The position numbers and the translations under genes were made by a program. From Tenacibaculum gallaicum (GTDB lineage Bacteria; Bacteroidota; Bacteroidia; Flavobacteriales; Flavobacteriaceae): a stretch of DNA of 64,000 nucleotides. Positions 39,344 through 50,400 of the stretch are shown in pieces (within the stretch, counting starts at the first letter, position 1; the number at the start of each line of letters is the position of its first letter). A model generated the notes under the pieces. It ran no database searches, was not told the DNA's origin, and saw only the letters and a program-made list of their open reading frames with translations. Location of the stretch: the NCBI RefSeq assembly GCF_003387615.1, contig NZ_QUNS01000009.1, positions 1 to 64,000 on the forward strand, in the 5' to 3' direction.

Positions 39344-40438
39344 TTAATAAACCTCATACAGTTCTCCTAAGTCAAATGATAAAGAAAAACGTAATGTGTT
39401 TTCTAATGGGTTGTTAACTGCTGCAGTATTTACTAAATATGATAAATCTAAAGTAAAAGCTCTTGCAGTAAATCCTGTACCTAAGGTTAAGAATTGACGT
39501 TGTCCTTTTTCTTCACTTTCATGAAAATAACCAGCTCTTAGAGCAAAGGCATTGTTATATAAATACTCAGCACCTAAAGCCCAAGTTGTTTCTTGTAACT
39601 CTTCACTAAAACTTCTGTCTCCTAATGAAGTAAACATTCCTTCAAACCAACCTCTCTCTGAGTTAGGACTTGATGGAACTAATAGTTTTGTGAATTCTAA
39701 GTTAAGTCCAAAAATGTTTGAATCGTCAAAGATGAAATCAAAACCACCACCAATTTTAGCATTAGTAGGAATAAAGTTTGGAACTCCAGGACTATACTCA
39801 ACTTTTGGCCCTATGTTGGCTATGTTAAAACCTAATCGGTAACGTCCGTTAAAGCTTCCAAAGTTTTCCTCTTTAGATTGGTAATAACCAGAGACGTCAA
39901 CAGCAAAAGAATTAACGGCATCTAAGTTAGAGTCATTACTTCTTATTTTGTAATTAGAATGGATATACTTTAAACCAATACCCATAGAAAAAGTTTCACT
40001 TAGTTTTAATGAATAAATACCTGTAATGGCTAACTCATTAGGATTTTCTGTTCCGTTAGAAACACCACTGTCATTAGTTAAAGCTACTTCTCCTAGAGAA
40101 AAATACTTTAAATCAACTCCCCAAGCTGATTTTTCACTATACCTGTTAACATAAGAACCCCCACCAACGAAAATATCATCAGTTAAGTTTCTAAGCCAAG
40201 GAGTATAGTTAAGTCCTATGCTAATTTTATTTTGATTAAATGCAGTTTTTGCGGGGTTGTGAAAAATTGAATAAGCATCTGAAGAGGTAGCGACTCCAAT
40301 ATCTCCCATACCACCAGCACGAGCATCAGGTGTAATCAATAAAAAAGGCATTGCCGTTGTGTTTATTGATGTTTGGGCTTGCGCTTTATTTTGAAGGGTA
40401 AAGCACACAAAAAATAATACGATTGATAATTTTTTCAT
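39344..40438 (-). CDS. porV: Type IX secretion system outer-membrane protein PorV (LptO)
   Basis: Outer-membrane beta-barrel of the FadL-like family that collects T9SS cargo from the translocon and passes it to the attachment complex. A signal peptide (about residues 1-21) precedes the family start FLLITPDARAGGMGDIGVAT and HNPAKTAF. The protein ends in aromatic beta-strand sequence (SFDLGELYEVY). Length 364 is normal. It is divergent from gldJ, another component of the gliding/T9SS apparatus, across a 378-base gap. Confidence 0.93.
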   Translation of the reverse strand: MKKLSIVLFFVCFTLQNKAQAQTSINTTAMPFLLITPDARAGGMGDIGVATSSDAYSIFHNPAKTAFNQNKISIGLNYTPWLRNLTDDIFVGGGSYVNRYSEKSAWGVDLKYFSLGEVALTNDSGVSNGTENPNELAITGIYSLKLSETFSMGIGLKYIHSNYKIRSNDSNLDAVNSFAVDVSGYYQSKEENFGSFNGRYRLGFNIANIGPKVEYSPGVPNFIPTNAKIGGGFDFIFDDSNIFGLNLEFTKLLVPSSPNSERGWFEGMFTSLGDRSFSEELQETTWALGAEYLYNNAFALRAGYFHESEEKGQRQFLTLGTGFTARAFTLDLSYLVNTAAVNNPLENTLRFSLSFDLGELYEVY

Positions 40439-40461
40439 GTAAAATTTGATTAATTGTTTAG

Positions 40462-40469
40462 CAAATATA
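40462..40469 (-). promoter_or_regulatory. Candidate -7 box of porV
   Basis: TATATTTG on the minus strand, within the longer string TATATATTTGC shared with the tRNA-Val, tRNA-Thr and 76-residue-protein promoters. It is 23 bases upstream of the porV start. No TTG at the usual -33 distance. Confidence 0.5.
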
Positions 40470-40591
40470 TAATTTTTCTTGGGGGAGTTTATAACTAATA
40501 GCTTTTTTTAGATTTCTTGTAATACTAAACTTAAAAGTTTATTTATTAGTTTACTAAAGTTAACGGTATTACTATAATAATATTATATACC

Positions 40592-40623
40592 TTGATTTAG
40601 AATCAAGAAGAAAATTACTTTTG
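40592..40623 (+). promoter_or_regulatory. Promoter of gldJ
   Basis: TTG (40592-40594), a 21-base spacer and TACTTTTG (40616-40623). The implied leader is about 185 bases and starts with an inverted repeat. The -33 TTG lies inside a CTTGATT / AATCAAG hairpin or operator-like repeat. Confidence 0.6.
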
Positions 40624-40816
40624 TACTGTTAAAAATATTAAACTTTAACAGTCTATATTTTAATCTTTTTCTTAGATTCGTAATACTAAAGTATAAAAAC
40701 TGTCGTTTGTAATCTTGCATAGACAAGGTTACTAAATGTGAATTTATAGATAAATTAGTTGTAAGAAATTAGAAATATTGTAAATTGCGACACCCTTAAA
40801 AAACAGTTAAAAATAC

Positions 40817-42517
40817 ATGAAAAGTACGTTGAAATTATTTAGTTTATTAGCGATCACTGGTTTATTAGTTACTTCTTGTAAGAGTAATGGAGGTGGGTCG
40901 AGTAAGTCTTCATTAACTGGTTGGAACTTTAATGATCCTAATTATGGAGGTTATTTGAAGGGAGAATACAAAGAAGGAAAAAATGTTCCACCAGGAATGG
41001 TACATATTGAAGGAGGTACTTTTACTATGGGATTGGTACAGGATGATGTTATGTTTGATTGGAATACAACTCCTCAAAAAATGCATGTTCGTACTTTTTA
41101 TATGGACGAAACAGAAGTAACCAATGCAGAATATGGATTGTTTATGCAGTATACCAAAGATGTATTTCCACCAGAAGATCCACAGTTTAAAAATATTTAT
41201 CCTTCAGTTTTACCAGATACACTGGTTTGGAGAAAAGGATTAGGTAATACTAATTTGTTGTCAGAGAGCTATTTAAGGCATCCTTCTTATGCAGAATATC
41301 CTGTAGTTGGAGTTAGTTGGATACAAGCTAATAAATACTGTAAATGGCGTACTAACGCTGTTAACCTAAAAATATTAATGGACAAAGGAGTTATTAAAAA
41401 TATTTTTAAGGAAGACTCAGTAAGCTTTAAAGGTGAAAACAATTTTGATACTGATACCTATTTGACAGATCCTTATGCAATTTTTGATGGAGATTCTACA
41501 ATTTATAAAAAAGGAATCCCAGTACCAAGACCAAAAGGAGAACCTAAACCTGAAAAAGGAGCTTTCACAGGAAGACAAGTAACTTCTTCTGATGGTATTT
41601 TATCTCAGAAATTTAGATTACCGACAGAGGTAGAGTGGGAATATGCAGCAAAAGCTATTTTTGAAAACCGTGAATATAATAATATTAGAGGTAGAAAAAA
41701 ATACGCTTGGAGCGGAAAATATACTCGTGATAGAGATAAGAGAAGAAGAGGGGATCAGTTAGCTAACTTTAAGCAAGGTAAAGGAGATTATAGTGGTATT
41801 GCTGGATGGAGTAGTGATGGATCAGATATTCCTAATGCGGTAAGAAGTTACCCTCCAAATGCTTTTGGGTTATATGATATGTCTGGTAATGTTTCGGAAT
41901 GGGTAGAAGATGTGTATAGACCAATTATCGACTCAGAAGCGAATGATTTTAACTACTTTAGAGGTAATATTTTTACAAAAAAATTAATTAACGAAGAAGG
42001 TAAAGTTGTTATTGTAGGCGATGGAGAGGTACAGTATGATACTTTAGAAAACGGTAGAATTGTACCTAAAGACTTACCAGGAAGTGTTAAGTATATTCCT
42101 ATTACTAAAGAAGATACTTATATGAGAAGAAACTATAATTTAGCTAACAATTCAAGTTTAGCTGATGGAGACCAAGCTTCTTCTAAGTTTTATAATTTAG
42201 ATAAAGATCAATTAGATCGTACTACAAGAATGTATAATTCTCCACAAAAACCTGAAGCAGAAATTGACACTTTAGGGAATGTTATTAATAACTACAAGTA
42301 TGATGACAAGAGAAGAACTACATTGATTAGTGATCAGTCTAGAGTTTATAAAGGTGGTTCTTGGGCCGATAGAGAATATTGGTTAGATCCAGCACAAAGA
42401 AGATATTTTCCTGAATATATGGCAACAAACTATATAGGTTTTAGATGTGCTACAGATAAAATGGGGCCAATGGTGCTAAACAAAAGAAAAAGAGCTATAC
42501 CAGATAGAGCTAGATAA
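40817..42517 (+). CDS. gldJ: Gliding motility lipoprotein GldJ
   Basis: Lipoprotein needed for gliding and type IX secretion in Flavobacteriia. Lipobox LLVTSCKS (Cys at about residue 21). The body is a formylglycine-generating-enzyme-like (FGE-sulfatase) fold: MVHIEGGTFTMG, RTFYMDETEVTNAEY, GVSWIQANKYCKWR, RLPTEVEWEYAAKA and GNVSEWVEDVYR. The insert between the FGE blocks and the C-terminus GGSWADREYWLD...IGFRCA match GldJ. Length 566 is typical. It ends at its own terminator. Confidence 0.94.
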   Translation: MKSTLKLFSLLAITGLLVTSCKSNGGGSSKSSLTGWNFNDPNYGGYLKGEYKEGKNVPPGMVHIEGGTFTMGLVQDDVMFDWNTTPQKMHVRTFYMDETEVTNAEYGLFMQYTKDVFPPEDPQFKNIYPSVLPDTLVWRKGLGNTNLLSESYLRHPSYAEYPVVGVSWIQANKYCKWRTNAVNLKILMDKGVIKNIFKEDSVSFKGENNFDTDTYLTDPYAIFDGDSTIYKKGIPVPRPKGEPKPEKGAFTGRQVTSSDGILSQKFRLPTEVEWEYAAKAIFENREYNNIRGRKKYAWSGKYTRDRDKRRRGDQLANFKQGKGDYSGIAGWSSDGSDIPNAVRSYPPNAFGLYDMSGNVSEWVEDVYRPIIDSEANDFNYFRGNIFTKKLINEEGKVVIVGDGEVQYDTLENGRIVPKDLPGSVKYIPITKEDTYMRRNYNLANNSSLADGDQASSKFYNLDKDQLDRTTRMYNSPQKPEAEIDTLGNVINNYKYDDKRRTTLISDQSRVYKGGSWADREYWLDPAQRRYFPEYMATNYIGFRCATDKMGPMVLNKRKRAIPDRAR

Positions 42518-42538
42518 CAAAAAGTATTTTTATAGAAG

Positions 42539-42571
42539 AAAACCTCATTGAATTTCAATGAGGTTTTTTAT
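42539..42571 (+). terminator. Terminator after gldJ
   Basis: Stem AACCTCATTGA / TCAATGAGGTT with loop ATT, then TTTTT. It lies just upstream of murF, and a spurious in-frame ATG at 42548 falls inside it, which helps fix the murF start at 42581. Confidence 0.85.
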
Positions 42572-42580
42572 TTTTACCTT

Positions 42581-43843
42581 ATGAAGGTAGAAGAATTATA
42601 CAGTTTATATATCACGCACGGTTTAGTAGATACAGATACTAGAAATATTAGAGAAAACACACTTTTTTTTGCTTTAAAAGGAGAGAACTTTAACGGAAAT
42701 AAGTTTGCAGAAGAAGCGATAGCTAAAGGAGCTGGTTATGCAATAGTTGATGAAGTTGAGTATAAAACATCTGATGGAATAATTTTAGTAGATGATGTTT
42801 TAGGTGCACTTCAAGAGCTTGCAAATTATCATAGAAACCAGTTGCAAGTTCCTGTAATTGCTTTAACAGGAAGTAATGGGAAAACTACGACAAAAGAGCT
42901 AATAAATGCAGTTCTTTCAACGAAATATAAAACAACTGCTACCATTGGAAACCTAAACAATCATATTGGTGTACCATTGACTTTATTGTCAATGAATAAA
43001 AGCACAGAGATTGGTATTGTAGAAATGGGGGCAAATCATGCAAAAGAAATTGAGTTTTTATCAGAAATAGCAAATCCTGATTATGGATATATAACAAATT
43101 TTGGAAGTGCACATTTGGAGGGGTTTGGTTCTTTAGCAGGAGTGGTGAAAGCTAAGTCTGAATTGTATGATTTTCTCAGATCACATAATAAAAAAGTATT
43201 TATAAACCCTAACGATGAAAAGCAAGTAGCTAGAACTAATGGTATGGAGGCAATTACTTTTGAAAAAAGTATAAAATTTACAGAGGCTAATCCTTTTGTA
43301 AAACTATCATATCAAAATGTAAATATATTAAGTAATTTAATTGGGGGTTATAACTTTAATAATATATCAGCGGCAATAACTATTGGAAATTACTTTAATA
43401 TACCCTCTGAGTTAATAAAGAAGGCAATTGAAAGGTACATTCCGTCTAATAATCGATCTCAGATAATAAATACTAACACCAATAAGATTATTCTAGATGC
43501 TTATAATGCTAATCCTACAAGTATGAAAGCAGCTTTAGAAAGCTTTAGTAAGTTAAAAGCTAACCATAAAACAGTAATTTTAGGAGACATGTTTGAGCTT
43601 GGAGAATATAGCTCAAAAGAGCATCAAAATATAGTTGAAGAAGTAGAAAAAAATAATTTTGACGTTGTTTTTTTGGTAGGGGAAAATTTCTACAATACTA
43701 TTTCTAGAACTAATAAAATAATCAAGTTTAAATCTTTTAAAGATTTAGAAAAGTATTTACAAAATAATTCAATAACAGATAGTGCCCTTTTAGTGAAAGG
43801 GTCGAGGGGAATGGCTCTTGAAAGAGTTGTAGAACTTTGTTAA
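42581..43843 (+). CDS. murF: UDP-N-acetylmuramoyl-tripeptide--D-alanyl-D-alanine ligase
   Basis: Cytoplasmic Mur ligase that completes the peptidoglycan stem peptide. The ATP loop GSNGKTTTKE starts at residue 97. The central domain shows IVEMGANHAKEIEFL and the C-terminal domain LDAYNANPTSMKAAL, both characteristic of MurF. From ATG 42581 it has 420 residues, a normal length. Upstream in-frame sequence belongs to the gldJ terminator. It meets the convergent kinase gene tail-to-tail with a four-base overlap. Confidence 0.95.
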   Translation: MKVEELYSLYITHGLVDTDTRNIRENTLFFALKGENFNGNKFAEEAIAKGAGYAIVDEVEYKTSDGIILVDDVLGALQELANYHRNQLQVPVIALTGSNGKTTTKELINAVLSTKYKTTATIGNLNNHIGVPLTLLSMNKSTEIGIVEMGANHAKEIEFLSEIANPDYGYITNFGSAHLEGFGSLAGVVKAKSELYDFLRSHNKKVFINPNDEKQVARTNGMEAITFEKSIKFTEANPFVKLSYQNVNILSNLIGGYNFNNISAAITIGNYFNIPSELIKKAIERYIPSNNRSQIINTNTNKIILDAYNANPTSMKAALESFSKLKANHKTVILGDMFELGEYSSKEHQNIVEEVEKNNFDVVFLVGENFYNTISRTNKIIKFKSFKDLEKYLQNNSITDSALLVKGSRGMALERVVELC

Positions 43844-44691
43844 AATGAATTGTTTCTATGAAAGTCAACTAAATTATCAATTGGGCGTTGAATTACATCA
43901 GTAACAGATAATTTATTTTTTGATGCAACTTTTTCTAATATGTCTTTAAAGTAATAAGCTATAGATCCAATAAAATAGATTGGGATTTGACTATCTTTTT
44001 CAAAAGGAAGAATACGATACTTGAAAAACTCTTGAATCCCTTTTTTAATCATTTTTCTAACATACTTTTCATCTTTATGATCAAGCATAAATTTTGCAAA
44101 TGAAGCTAAATACATATTGGGGTAAGGTTCCCTGTACAAGTTCATTTTTACGACATCTATATCAAGGTCGAAAGATGTTTTGAATGCTGAAGCTATTCTT
44201 TTTGGCATTTTTTTGTAGTAAAAATCACGTAATAATTGTTTACCAAAATAATTTCCACTAGCTTCATCCATAACAGTATAACCTAATGATGGGGCTGTTG
44301 TAGTTATGTTTTTGCCATCATAATAACAACTGTTAGATCCTGTTCCTAAAATACAGACAATTCCAGGCTTATTACCAGTACTAGCATAAACAGCAGCTAA
44401 AGTGTCTTCAGAAACAAAAACTTCGGCTTTTTTAAAGACAGATTCCAGAACATTTCTCAAGTTTTCTGCAGCTTCTGTACTGCCACAACCTGCACCATAA
44501 AAATGAACTTGTAGCGTATCGTTTTGTACCTCCAATAAAGTATTAACATTATTGACAGTACTTAACATTTGTTGTTTTGTTAAAACCGAAGGATTTAAGC
44601 CTAGAGTAGTAGTTCTAAAAACTTCTTTCTTAGTATCGTCAAGAGCAATCCAATCGGCTTTTGTAGAGCCTCCATCGGCAATTAAGATCAT
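43840..44691 (-). CDS. BadF/BadG-type N-acetylglucosamine kinase-like ATPase
   Basis: ASKHA-fold sugar kinase. The phosphate-1 motif ILIADGGSTKADWIALDD is at the N-terminus, GAGCGSTEAAENL follows, and ILGTGSNSCYYDG with GYTVMDEASGNYFG gives the second phosphate and hinge region. The 283 residues match the Bacteroidota proteins annotated as N-acetylglucosamine kinases of the BadF/BadG/BcrA/BcrD family. With AnmK it would serve amino-sugar recycling. The substrate is inferred from family only. Confidence 0.8.
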   Translation of the reverse strand: MILIADGGSTKADWIALDDTKKEVFRTTTLGLNPSVLTKQQMLSTVNNVNTLLEVQNDTLQVHFYGAGCGSTEAAENLRNVLESVFKKAEVFVSEDTLAAVYASTGNKPGIVCILGTGSNSCYYDGKNITTTAPSLGYTVMDEASGNYFGKQLLRDFYYKKMPKRIASAFKTSFDLDIDVVKMNLYREPYPNMYLASFAKFMLDHKDEKYVRKMIKKGIQEFFKYRILPFEKDSQIPIYFIGSIAYYFKDILEKVASKNKLSVTDVIQRPIDNLVDFHRNNSF

Positions 44692-44869
44692 GTGTAGTTG
44701 CTAGTTTAAATTCTTATTAAACAAATTAATTAAGTATTGTGCTTTCGAGTTGTTTTTTTATTTAACTAAATCCTTTTAGGTACATAGGATGTTATATTAT
44801 AGTGTTAATGTAGCTAAAATAATTCTCGAAATGTTTACTTGTGTTGATTGTTTTTTCGAAATGGGTAAT

Positions 44870-46774
44870 TTAATTCTTAATAGGAGTATCTAACTTTTCG
44901 TATACTGAATTGTTTGATTTATATTCAGGAACAATATCTTTTATGAGTTGAACTGTTTTACTATTGTCGTGATTTCTATTAGATAAACATAATTCTTTAA
45001 TTTTATCTTTAATAATAGTATAATCAATTAACTGATTTTTAGCTATCATAATTTTTTCATGATAAGTAGGAGTAGTATTTTCACCATCAGCTAATAGTTC
45101 TTCATATAATTTTTCTCCAGGGCGTAAACCAGTAATTTTTATGTCAACATCATCCGGAAAGTTTAAACCAGATAAGTGAATCATTCTTTTGGCAATATCA
45201 TATATTCTTACAGATTTCCCCATGTCGAAAATATAAATTTCACCGCCATTACCCATAGTACCAGCTTCAAGAACCAATCTACATGCTTCGGGAATAGTCA
45301 TAAAGTATCGTGTAATGTCTTTATGAGTAACAGTTAAAGGGCCTCCGTTTTCAATTTGACGTTTAAAAAGAGGTATAACTGAACCGTTAGATCCTAAAAC
45401 ATTACCAAAACGAGTGGTTGTAAACTTTGTAGTATGATTATGAGAGTTACTCAAACAGCTTATATACATTTCTGCAACTCGTTTTGTAGCTCCCATAACG
45501 TTGGTTGGGTTTACAGCTTTGTCGGTAGAAACCATGACGAAGCGACCAACATTGTGTTTTATTGATAAATCAGCAATGTTTTTTGTTCCACTAATATTTA
45601 TTTTCACAGCTTCATAAGGACTCATTTCCATTAAAGGAACATGCTTGTAAGCAGCTGCATGAAATACTTTTTGAGGTTTAAACTTTTTAAATATTTCATC
45701 CATTCTTTTTTCGTCCCTAACATCTGCAACGATAGAGGTAAAGTTTCTACGTTCTTTTTGAATTAATTCCTGTTGAAGATCATATAATGGAGATTCAGCT
45801 TGATCCACTAATATTAAGTGCTCGTGGTTATAGATACTTAATTGACGAGAAATTTCTGAGCCAATGGAACCAGCGGCACCAGTAACTAAAATTACTTTAT
45901 TATTTACTTCTCTTTTTACAATAGGGTTGTTGATAGAGATAGGTTTTCTATCGAGTAAATCTTCAATTTTAACCTGTTTTATTTGATTGGCCTCTAAATC
46001 ACCATGAATCCATTTTGATAATGGAGGAACAATTTTTACTTGAACACCTAATTCAAGTAAATTATCAGTAAGATATAAAAGTTTTTCCGATTTAATATTT
46101 TGAATAGAAATAATAACTTCATCAATGTGCTTCTCTTTAATAAAGTATTTGTTTATTCTCTTTCCATCATAAATTTTAATTCTATCTAACTTTTTGCCTA
46201 TTTTCTTTGGGTCATCGTCTATGAAACCTATGACTTCATACTTATTCTTAGTATCTCTGTTTAAAGCTCCATATGTTATTAATCCAGAGTCACCGGCTCC
46301 ATATATTAAAACATTGGTTATAGATTTAAGTTCTGTAGAGACAATTTCGTAAAAAGCTTTGAAAATATATCGACTAACTACTAAAGTAAGTACAGAAATT
46401 AAATAATGAATAATTATTATCGATTTTGGAATTGTAAAATCAGGAAATAAATTTAAAGCATTATTAAAAAGGACAATACAGGTTGTAATAATTGAAAGTA
46501 GCGTAACACCAACAAAAACATTAAAAGCATCTCTAGTCCCAGTGTGTCGTACAATACCTTTATAAGAACCTACAAGGAGAAAGCTAATAAGACCAATAAT
46601 TGCTATAAAAGGAAGTTGATAATATAGGCTTCTAATATCAAAATTTAAACTAGCATTAAATCGTACTGTATAGGCTAAAATGAAAGATACACAAATTAAA
46701 GTAATATCTATAATTAAAACAACCCATCGCGAAGCATATTTATCAAAAGCTTTTAAGAATAAACTCCTAATCAT
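44870..46774 (-). CDS. UDP-GlcNAc 4,6-dehydratase, membrane type (PglF/WbpM/CapD-like)
   Basis: Makes UDP-4-keto-6-deoxy-GlcNAc for bacillosamine- or QuiNAc-type sugars. Four N-terminal membrane helices (about residues 15-140), a CoA-binding-like domain from 152 (VLIYGAGDSGLITYGAL) and the SDR domain from 293. NAD motif TGAAGSIGSE (298-307). In the active site STDKAVNPTNVMGATKR, Met427 takes the place of the usual Tyr and Lys431 is kept, as in PglF/WbpM. Length 634. It is outside the main polysaccharide locus, 11 kb away on the other strand, but probably feeds it. Confidence 0.92.
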   Translation of the reverse strand: MIRSLFLKAFDKYASRWVVLIIDITLICVSFILAYTVRFNASLNFDIRSLYYQLPFIAIIGLISFLLVGSYKGIVRHTGTRDAFNVFVGVTLLSIITTCIVLFNNALNLFPDFTIPKSIIIIHYLISVLTLVVSRYIFKAFYEIVSTELKSITNVLIYGAGDSGLITYGALNRDTKNKYEVIGFIDDDPKKIGKKLDRIKIYDGKRINKYFIKEKHIDEVIISIQNIKSEKLLYLTDNLLELGVQVKIVPPLSKWIHGDLEANQIKQVKIEDLLDRKPISINNPIVKREVNNKVILVTGAAGSIGSEISRQLSIYNHEHLILVDQAESPLYDLQQELIQKERRNFTSIVADVRDEKRMDEIFKKFKPQKVFHAAAYKHVPLMEMSPYEAVKINISGTKNIADLSIKHNVGRFVMVSTDKAVNPTNVMGATKRVAEMYISCLSNSHNHTTKFTTTRFGNVLGSNGSVIPLFKRQIENGGPLTVTHKDITRYFMTIPEACRLVLEAGTMGNGGEIYIFDMGKSVRIYDIAKRMIHLSGLNFPDDVDIKITGLRPGEKLYEELLADGENTTPTYHEKIMIAKNQLIDYTIIKDKIKELCLSNRNHDNSKTVQLIKDIVPEYKSNNSVYEKLDTPIKN

Positions 46775-46834
46775 TAGATGTTTTTTGTTAATAAGTAAAA
46801 TTACAAAATATAAAGGGAAAAACTTAAAGAAGTG

Positions 46835-47350
46835 TTAAATCTTCTTCATTTGTTGTTTCATCATCTGCATTTGCTCTTTAAGCATTCCGTGTTTGTCTAG
46901 CTTTTTAGCTTCTGCCATTAAGTTTGTAGCCTCTCTTTTTCTACGTTTTGTCATAGCAATTCCTGCCAATTGTAATTTAGCCATAGCTAAATCATGATCC
47001 ATTGCTAATCCTAATTTAACTGCTTTTTTTAAGTACTTTTCAGCTTGAGTTATGTTGGTTTGAGATAGCATAATTCCATGTAGGTAATTATAATACCCTT
47101 CTTGCTTTTTAGTTAATGAAGTAGAAGGATTCTTTATGTACCCTAACCATTTTTGAGTTCCAGGGAAATTCTGTTTACGTAGTTGTAAAAAAGCTAAAAG
47201 AATAAACTCATTTTTAAAGTAAAATAAAATGAATAGTCCAGCAAGCAAAAGTATTGATATGCCGTTCATAATGTGTCCTTGTATAAATTCATATACAGAC
47301 CATGCAGTTATTAATGCAGCTAAAACTAATTTTATATTTTTATTGAACAT
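46835..47350 (-). CDS. Conserved membrane protein with a C-terminal TPR-like region
   Basis: I recognise no named family. Two hydrophobic helices (about residues 8-24 and 30-50) are followed by a soluble helical part resembling tetratricopeptide repeats (YNYLHGIMLSQTNITQAEKY, then MDHDLAMAKLQLAGIAM). It ends with a Met/Lys/Gln-rich tail. Length 171. It lies between ccsBA and the dehydratase gene on the same strand, 61 bases after ccsBA. The function is unknown; TPR-like regions usually bind other proteins. Confidence 0.65.
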   Translation of the reverse strand: MFNKNIKLVLAALITAWSVYEFIQGHIMNGISILLLAGLFILFYFKNEFILLAFLQLRKQNFPGTQKWLGYIKNPSTSLTKKQEGYYNYLHGIMLSQTNITQAEKYLKKAVKLGLAMDHDLAMAKLQLAGIAMTKRRKREATNLMAEAKKLDKHGMLKEQMQMMKQQMKKI

Positions 47351-47411
47351 AGTTGTCTTTTCTTTTCGTCGGTTTGCAAAAATACATTTTTTTAACAGAA
47401 AAAGTAGTAAC

Positions 47412-50400
47412 TTATTTTTTGTAATACTTTTTATTCTTGATCCAAGCTAAAACTCCTAAAATAGACACAAAAGCTACAGCGTAATATACAGAAGTAGGCG
47501 TAATTACTTTATCACCACTAGCATACGAGTGTAGGCCTGATAAATAGAAGTTTACTCCAAAATACGTCATCATGATAGAAGCAAATGCTAAAATGGACCA
47601 TAAATTAAAGGTGTATCGTCCTCTTAAACCAGGTATTAAACGCATGTGTAACACAAAAGCATATACCATAATAGAGATTAAAGCCCAAGTTTCTTTAGGG
47701 TCCCAGCCCCAATAGCGTCCCCAACTTTCATTTGCCCACATTCCGCCTAAAAAGTTACCAACGGTAAGCATAACTAACCCAACGGTTATTGCCATTTCAT
47801 TAATAACAGTAAGTTCTTTAATGTGTAAATCCATTTTCTTTTTATTTTTTTCATTGGTGAAAATGATTAGGAATAAAGAGAAGATTCCTAAGATCATACC
47901 CATTGCAAAAGGACCATAACTTGCAACAATAACAGAAACGTGTACATATAACCACCAAGAATTTAACACAGGTTGAAGGTTGGCAATTTCAGGATCTAGC
48001 CAGTTTTGATGCGCAAACATTAAAATTACAGAAACTAAAAATGTTGTAGCTGCAATAGTTAATGAAGATTTTTTTCCAAGAATTAATCCAAATAGCATGG
48101 TTGCTAATCCAACAAAAATAATAGATTCATAAGCGTTACTCCAAGGGGCATTTCCACTGATATACCAACGAGCAGCTAACCCTAAAACGTGGAAGATAAA
48201 TAAGAAAATTACAACACCTATTAAGGCTTTTACAATAGTATTAACCCATGGTTTGTTGTTGAAAATTTGTAAGAAAACAAATACAATTAAAAGTAAACTT
48301 ACATATCCGTAATACTCCGAAAGTTTAACAAAGATGTTTAGTTTATTATAAGCTATTTCTAAATCGATTTTATCTTTAGCAGGAATAACTTCTGAACCAA
48401 ATTTTCGTTGAAACTTCTTAATTCCGTCTAAAACTTTGTTAGTTTCTGTATAGTTTCCTGATTTTTTTGAAGCTTGTAATAATTGTAAATAAACAGGTAA
48501 TGATTGACGCACAAAAACTGAGTCTGTTCCTTTAAAATTAGCTTGTAGTGTTTCTGGTTGAGATACCCACTTGTTATTTTCATCATTTGGAATAGGGTAG
48601 ATGCGTAACATTCCACCTCCTAAAGCTTGAGATAGTAACCAAACTCTTCGTTCAATCTTTATAATATCTTTTTCAAACTTATTTTGAATTTTTTTCTTTT
48701 CAGCCTCAACTACTAATTTGCTAATTTTTGAAGAACCATCTTTATTGTAGAAATCAATAAAACGAGCATATTCAGCATCTTCTGGTACACCTAAAATTTC
48801 TCTAACTTGGGTATTTCCATCTTCTAAATATACAAAAGGTACATTTAGCCAAAGCATAGGATTTTCTGTAATAGAAAGTAAAATTTGGCTTGGGTCTAAA
48901 TCTTTGAATTTATCAACATGTGCTACTTTTCTTACTAATTCAGAAGCAAAAGTATGAGCAGGTTTCATACGTCCGCCAGCATCTTGAATAACTAAAGAAC
49001 TAAATAAAGCAGCGTGTTTGTCATCTACTTTATTAGCTGTTAAAATAGAATCTATTTGAGCTTCTGTAATTTGTTTTGGTTCATGAGTTTCGTGTTGACC
49101 GAAACTAACAAGAGAAACTAACAAAGCGATAGCTGATAGTTTAGTTTTCTTATTTCTAATTTTAACTAATGACTGTTTTAAGTCATAAAAACGAGTGCCT
49201 TTTACAAATAAAGCCGCGGTTAAACCAAAGAACAATAAAAAGTAACCAATATAGGTAATCCAAGTTCCCCAAAAATCATGATTCACCGATAAGTGTGTTT
49301 GTTCATGCTCACCTTCAATTTTATAACTAGATTGAAAGAACTTGTAACCTCCATAATCTAAAATATGATTCATAAAAATTCTATAATCGAATGTTTCGTT
49401 TGGAGCGATAACAGTAATTTCACTTGCATAAGCGGCGGCGCTTTCAGAACCAGGATATTTTTCTAGTTGAAAGTCGTTTAATTTTATGCTGAATGGAGTC
49501 TCCAATAGTTTAGAACCATACCAAGCTCTAAAGTTTAATTTGCCAATACTAAACTGTTCTTGGTTGTCAACGTTAAACTTTCCACCATAAAACTCAACAC
49601 GTTTAGTCTCTCCGTTTGTTGTAATGTCAAAAATTACAGTATCGTATTTTTGATCATCTTTTTTTCCTCTAACAGTTCTAATTTCTCCTTTTTCAGGTGT
49701 TTTAGGAACTACAAACTGTAATCCATTTATGTTATGAAGCGTTAATAGTTGAAAATGTTGTGCACTATCTTTAACTATTTGACCTCGTTTTTGATCTGCC
49801 ATCCTAAACCAATCTCCATCATTTTTAGAAACCATTTTTAAACCTCCACCTTCATAAAAGAAATTAATAGAAGCAGCCTCTTTATTCGGAGCTTCAAAAC
49901 CTACTAATATGTTGTGGATGTTTTCAATAGTTCCTTTTTTTATGTAATGTTCGTGTCTACTTCCGTCGGAACTTTCTACAAAAAATAAATGTTCTGTTCC
50001 GTTTTCATCTAAGACCATTTTTGTTTCAGACCAAGGAATATAGTCTACTAAATTAAAAGTAACCTTATGGTTTTTTCCTGTTTTTTCAGGTTGAAAGTTT
50101 TCTTCAAAATTTGCAGAGTTTTCACCCCAAGCAGATAAAAGTAATTTGTTTGCAGTAGTTTTTTGAAACTCACCATTATCAATAATAACGTTTAAATAGG
50201 TGTGTTCAGAATAGAATTGGTTTGTTGTTTCGCCTTCATCAATAACCATTAAGCCTTCATAGCTAATATAACGAGTAATACCTGCACCAATTAAGATTAA
50301 TAGAAAGGATACGTGAAATAATAATACAGACCATTTTTCTTTTTTATACAATCGATACCTAAAAATATTTCCAAAAAAGTTGATAACAAAAAACACCATA

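Larger units (their letters stand above)
40439..40816. other. 378-base regulatory gap between porV and gldJ
   Basis: No coding sequence is evident. The gap contains a minus-strand TATATTTG box for porV (40469-40462), a plus-strand promoter for gldJ (40592-40623), and two inverted repeats: CTTGATT / AATCAAG (40591-40607) overlapping the gldJ -33 element, and CTGTTAAA / TTTAACAG (40626-40651) just after its -7 box. Confidence 0.6.
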
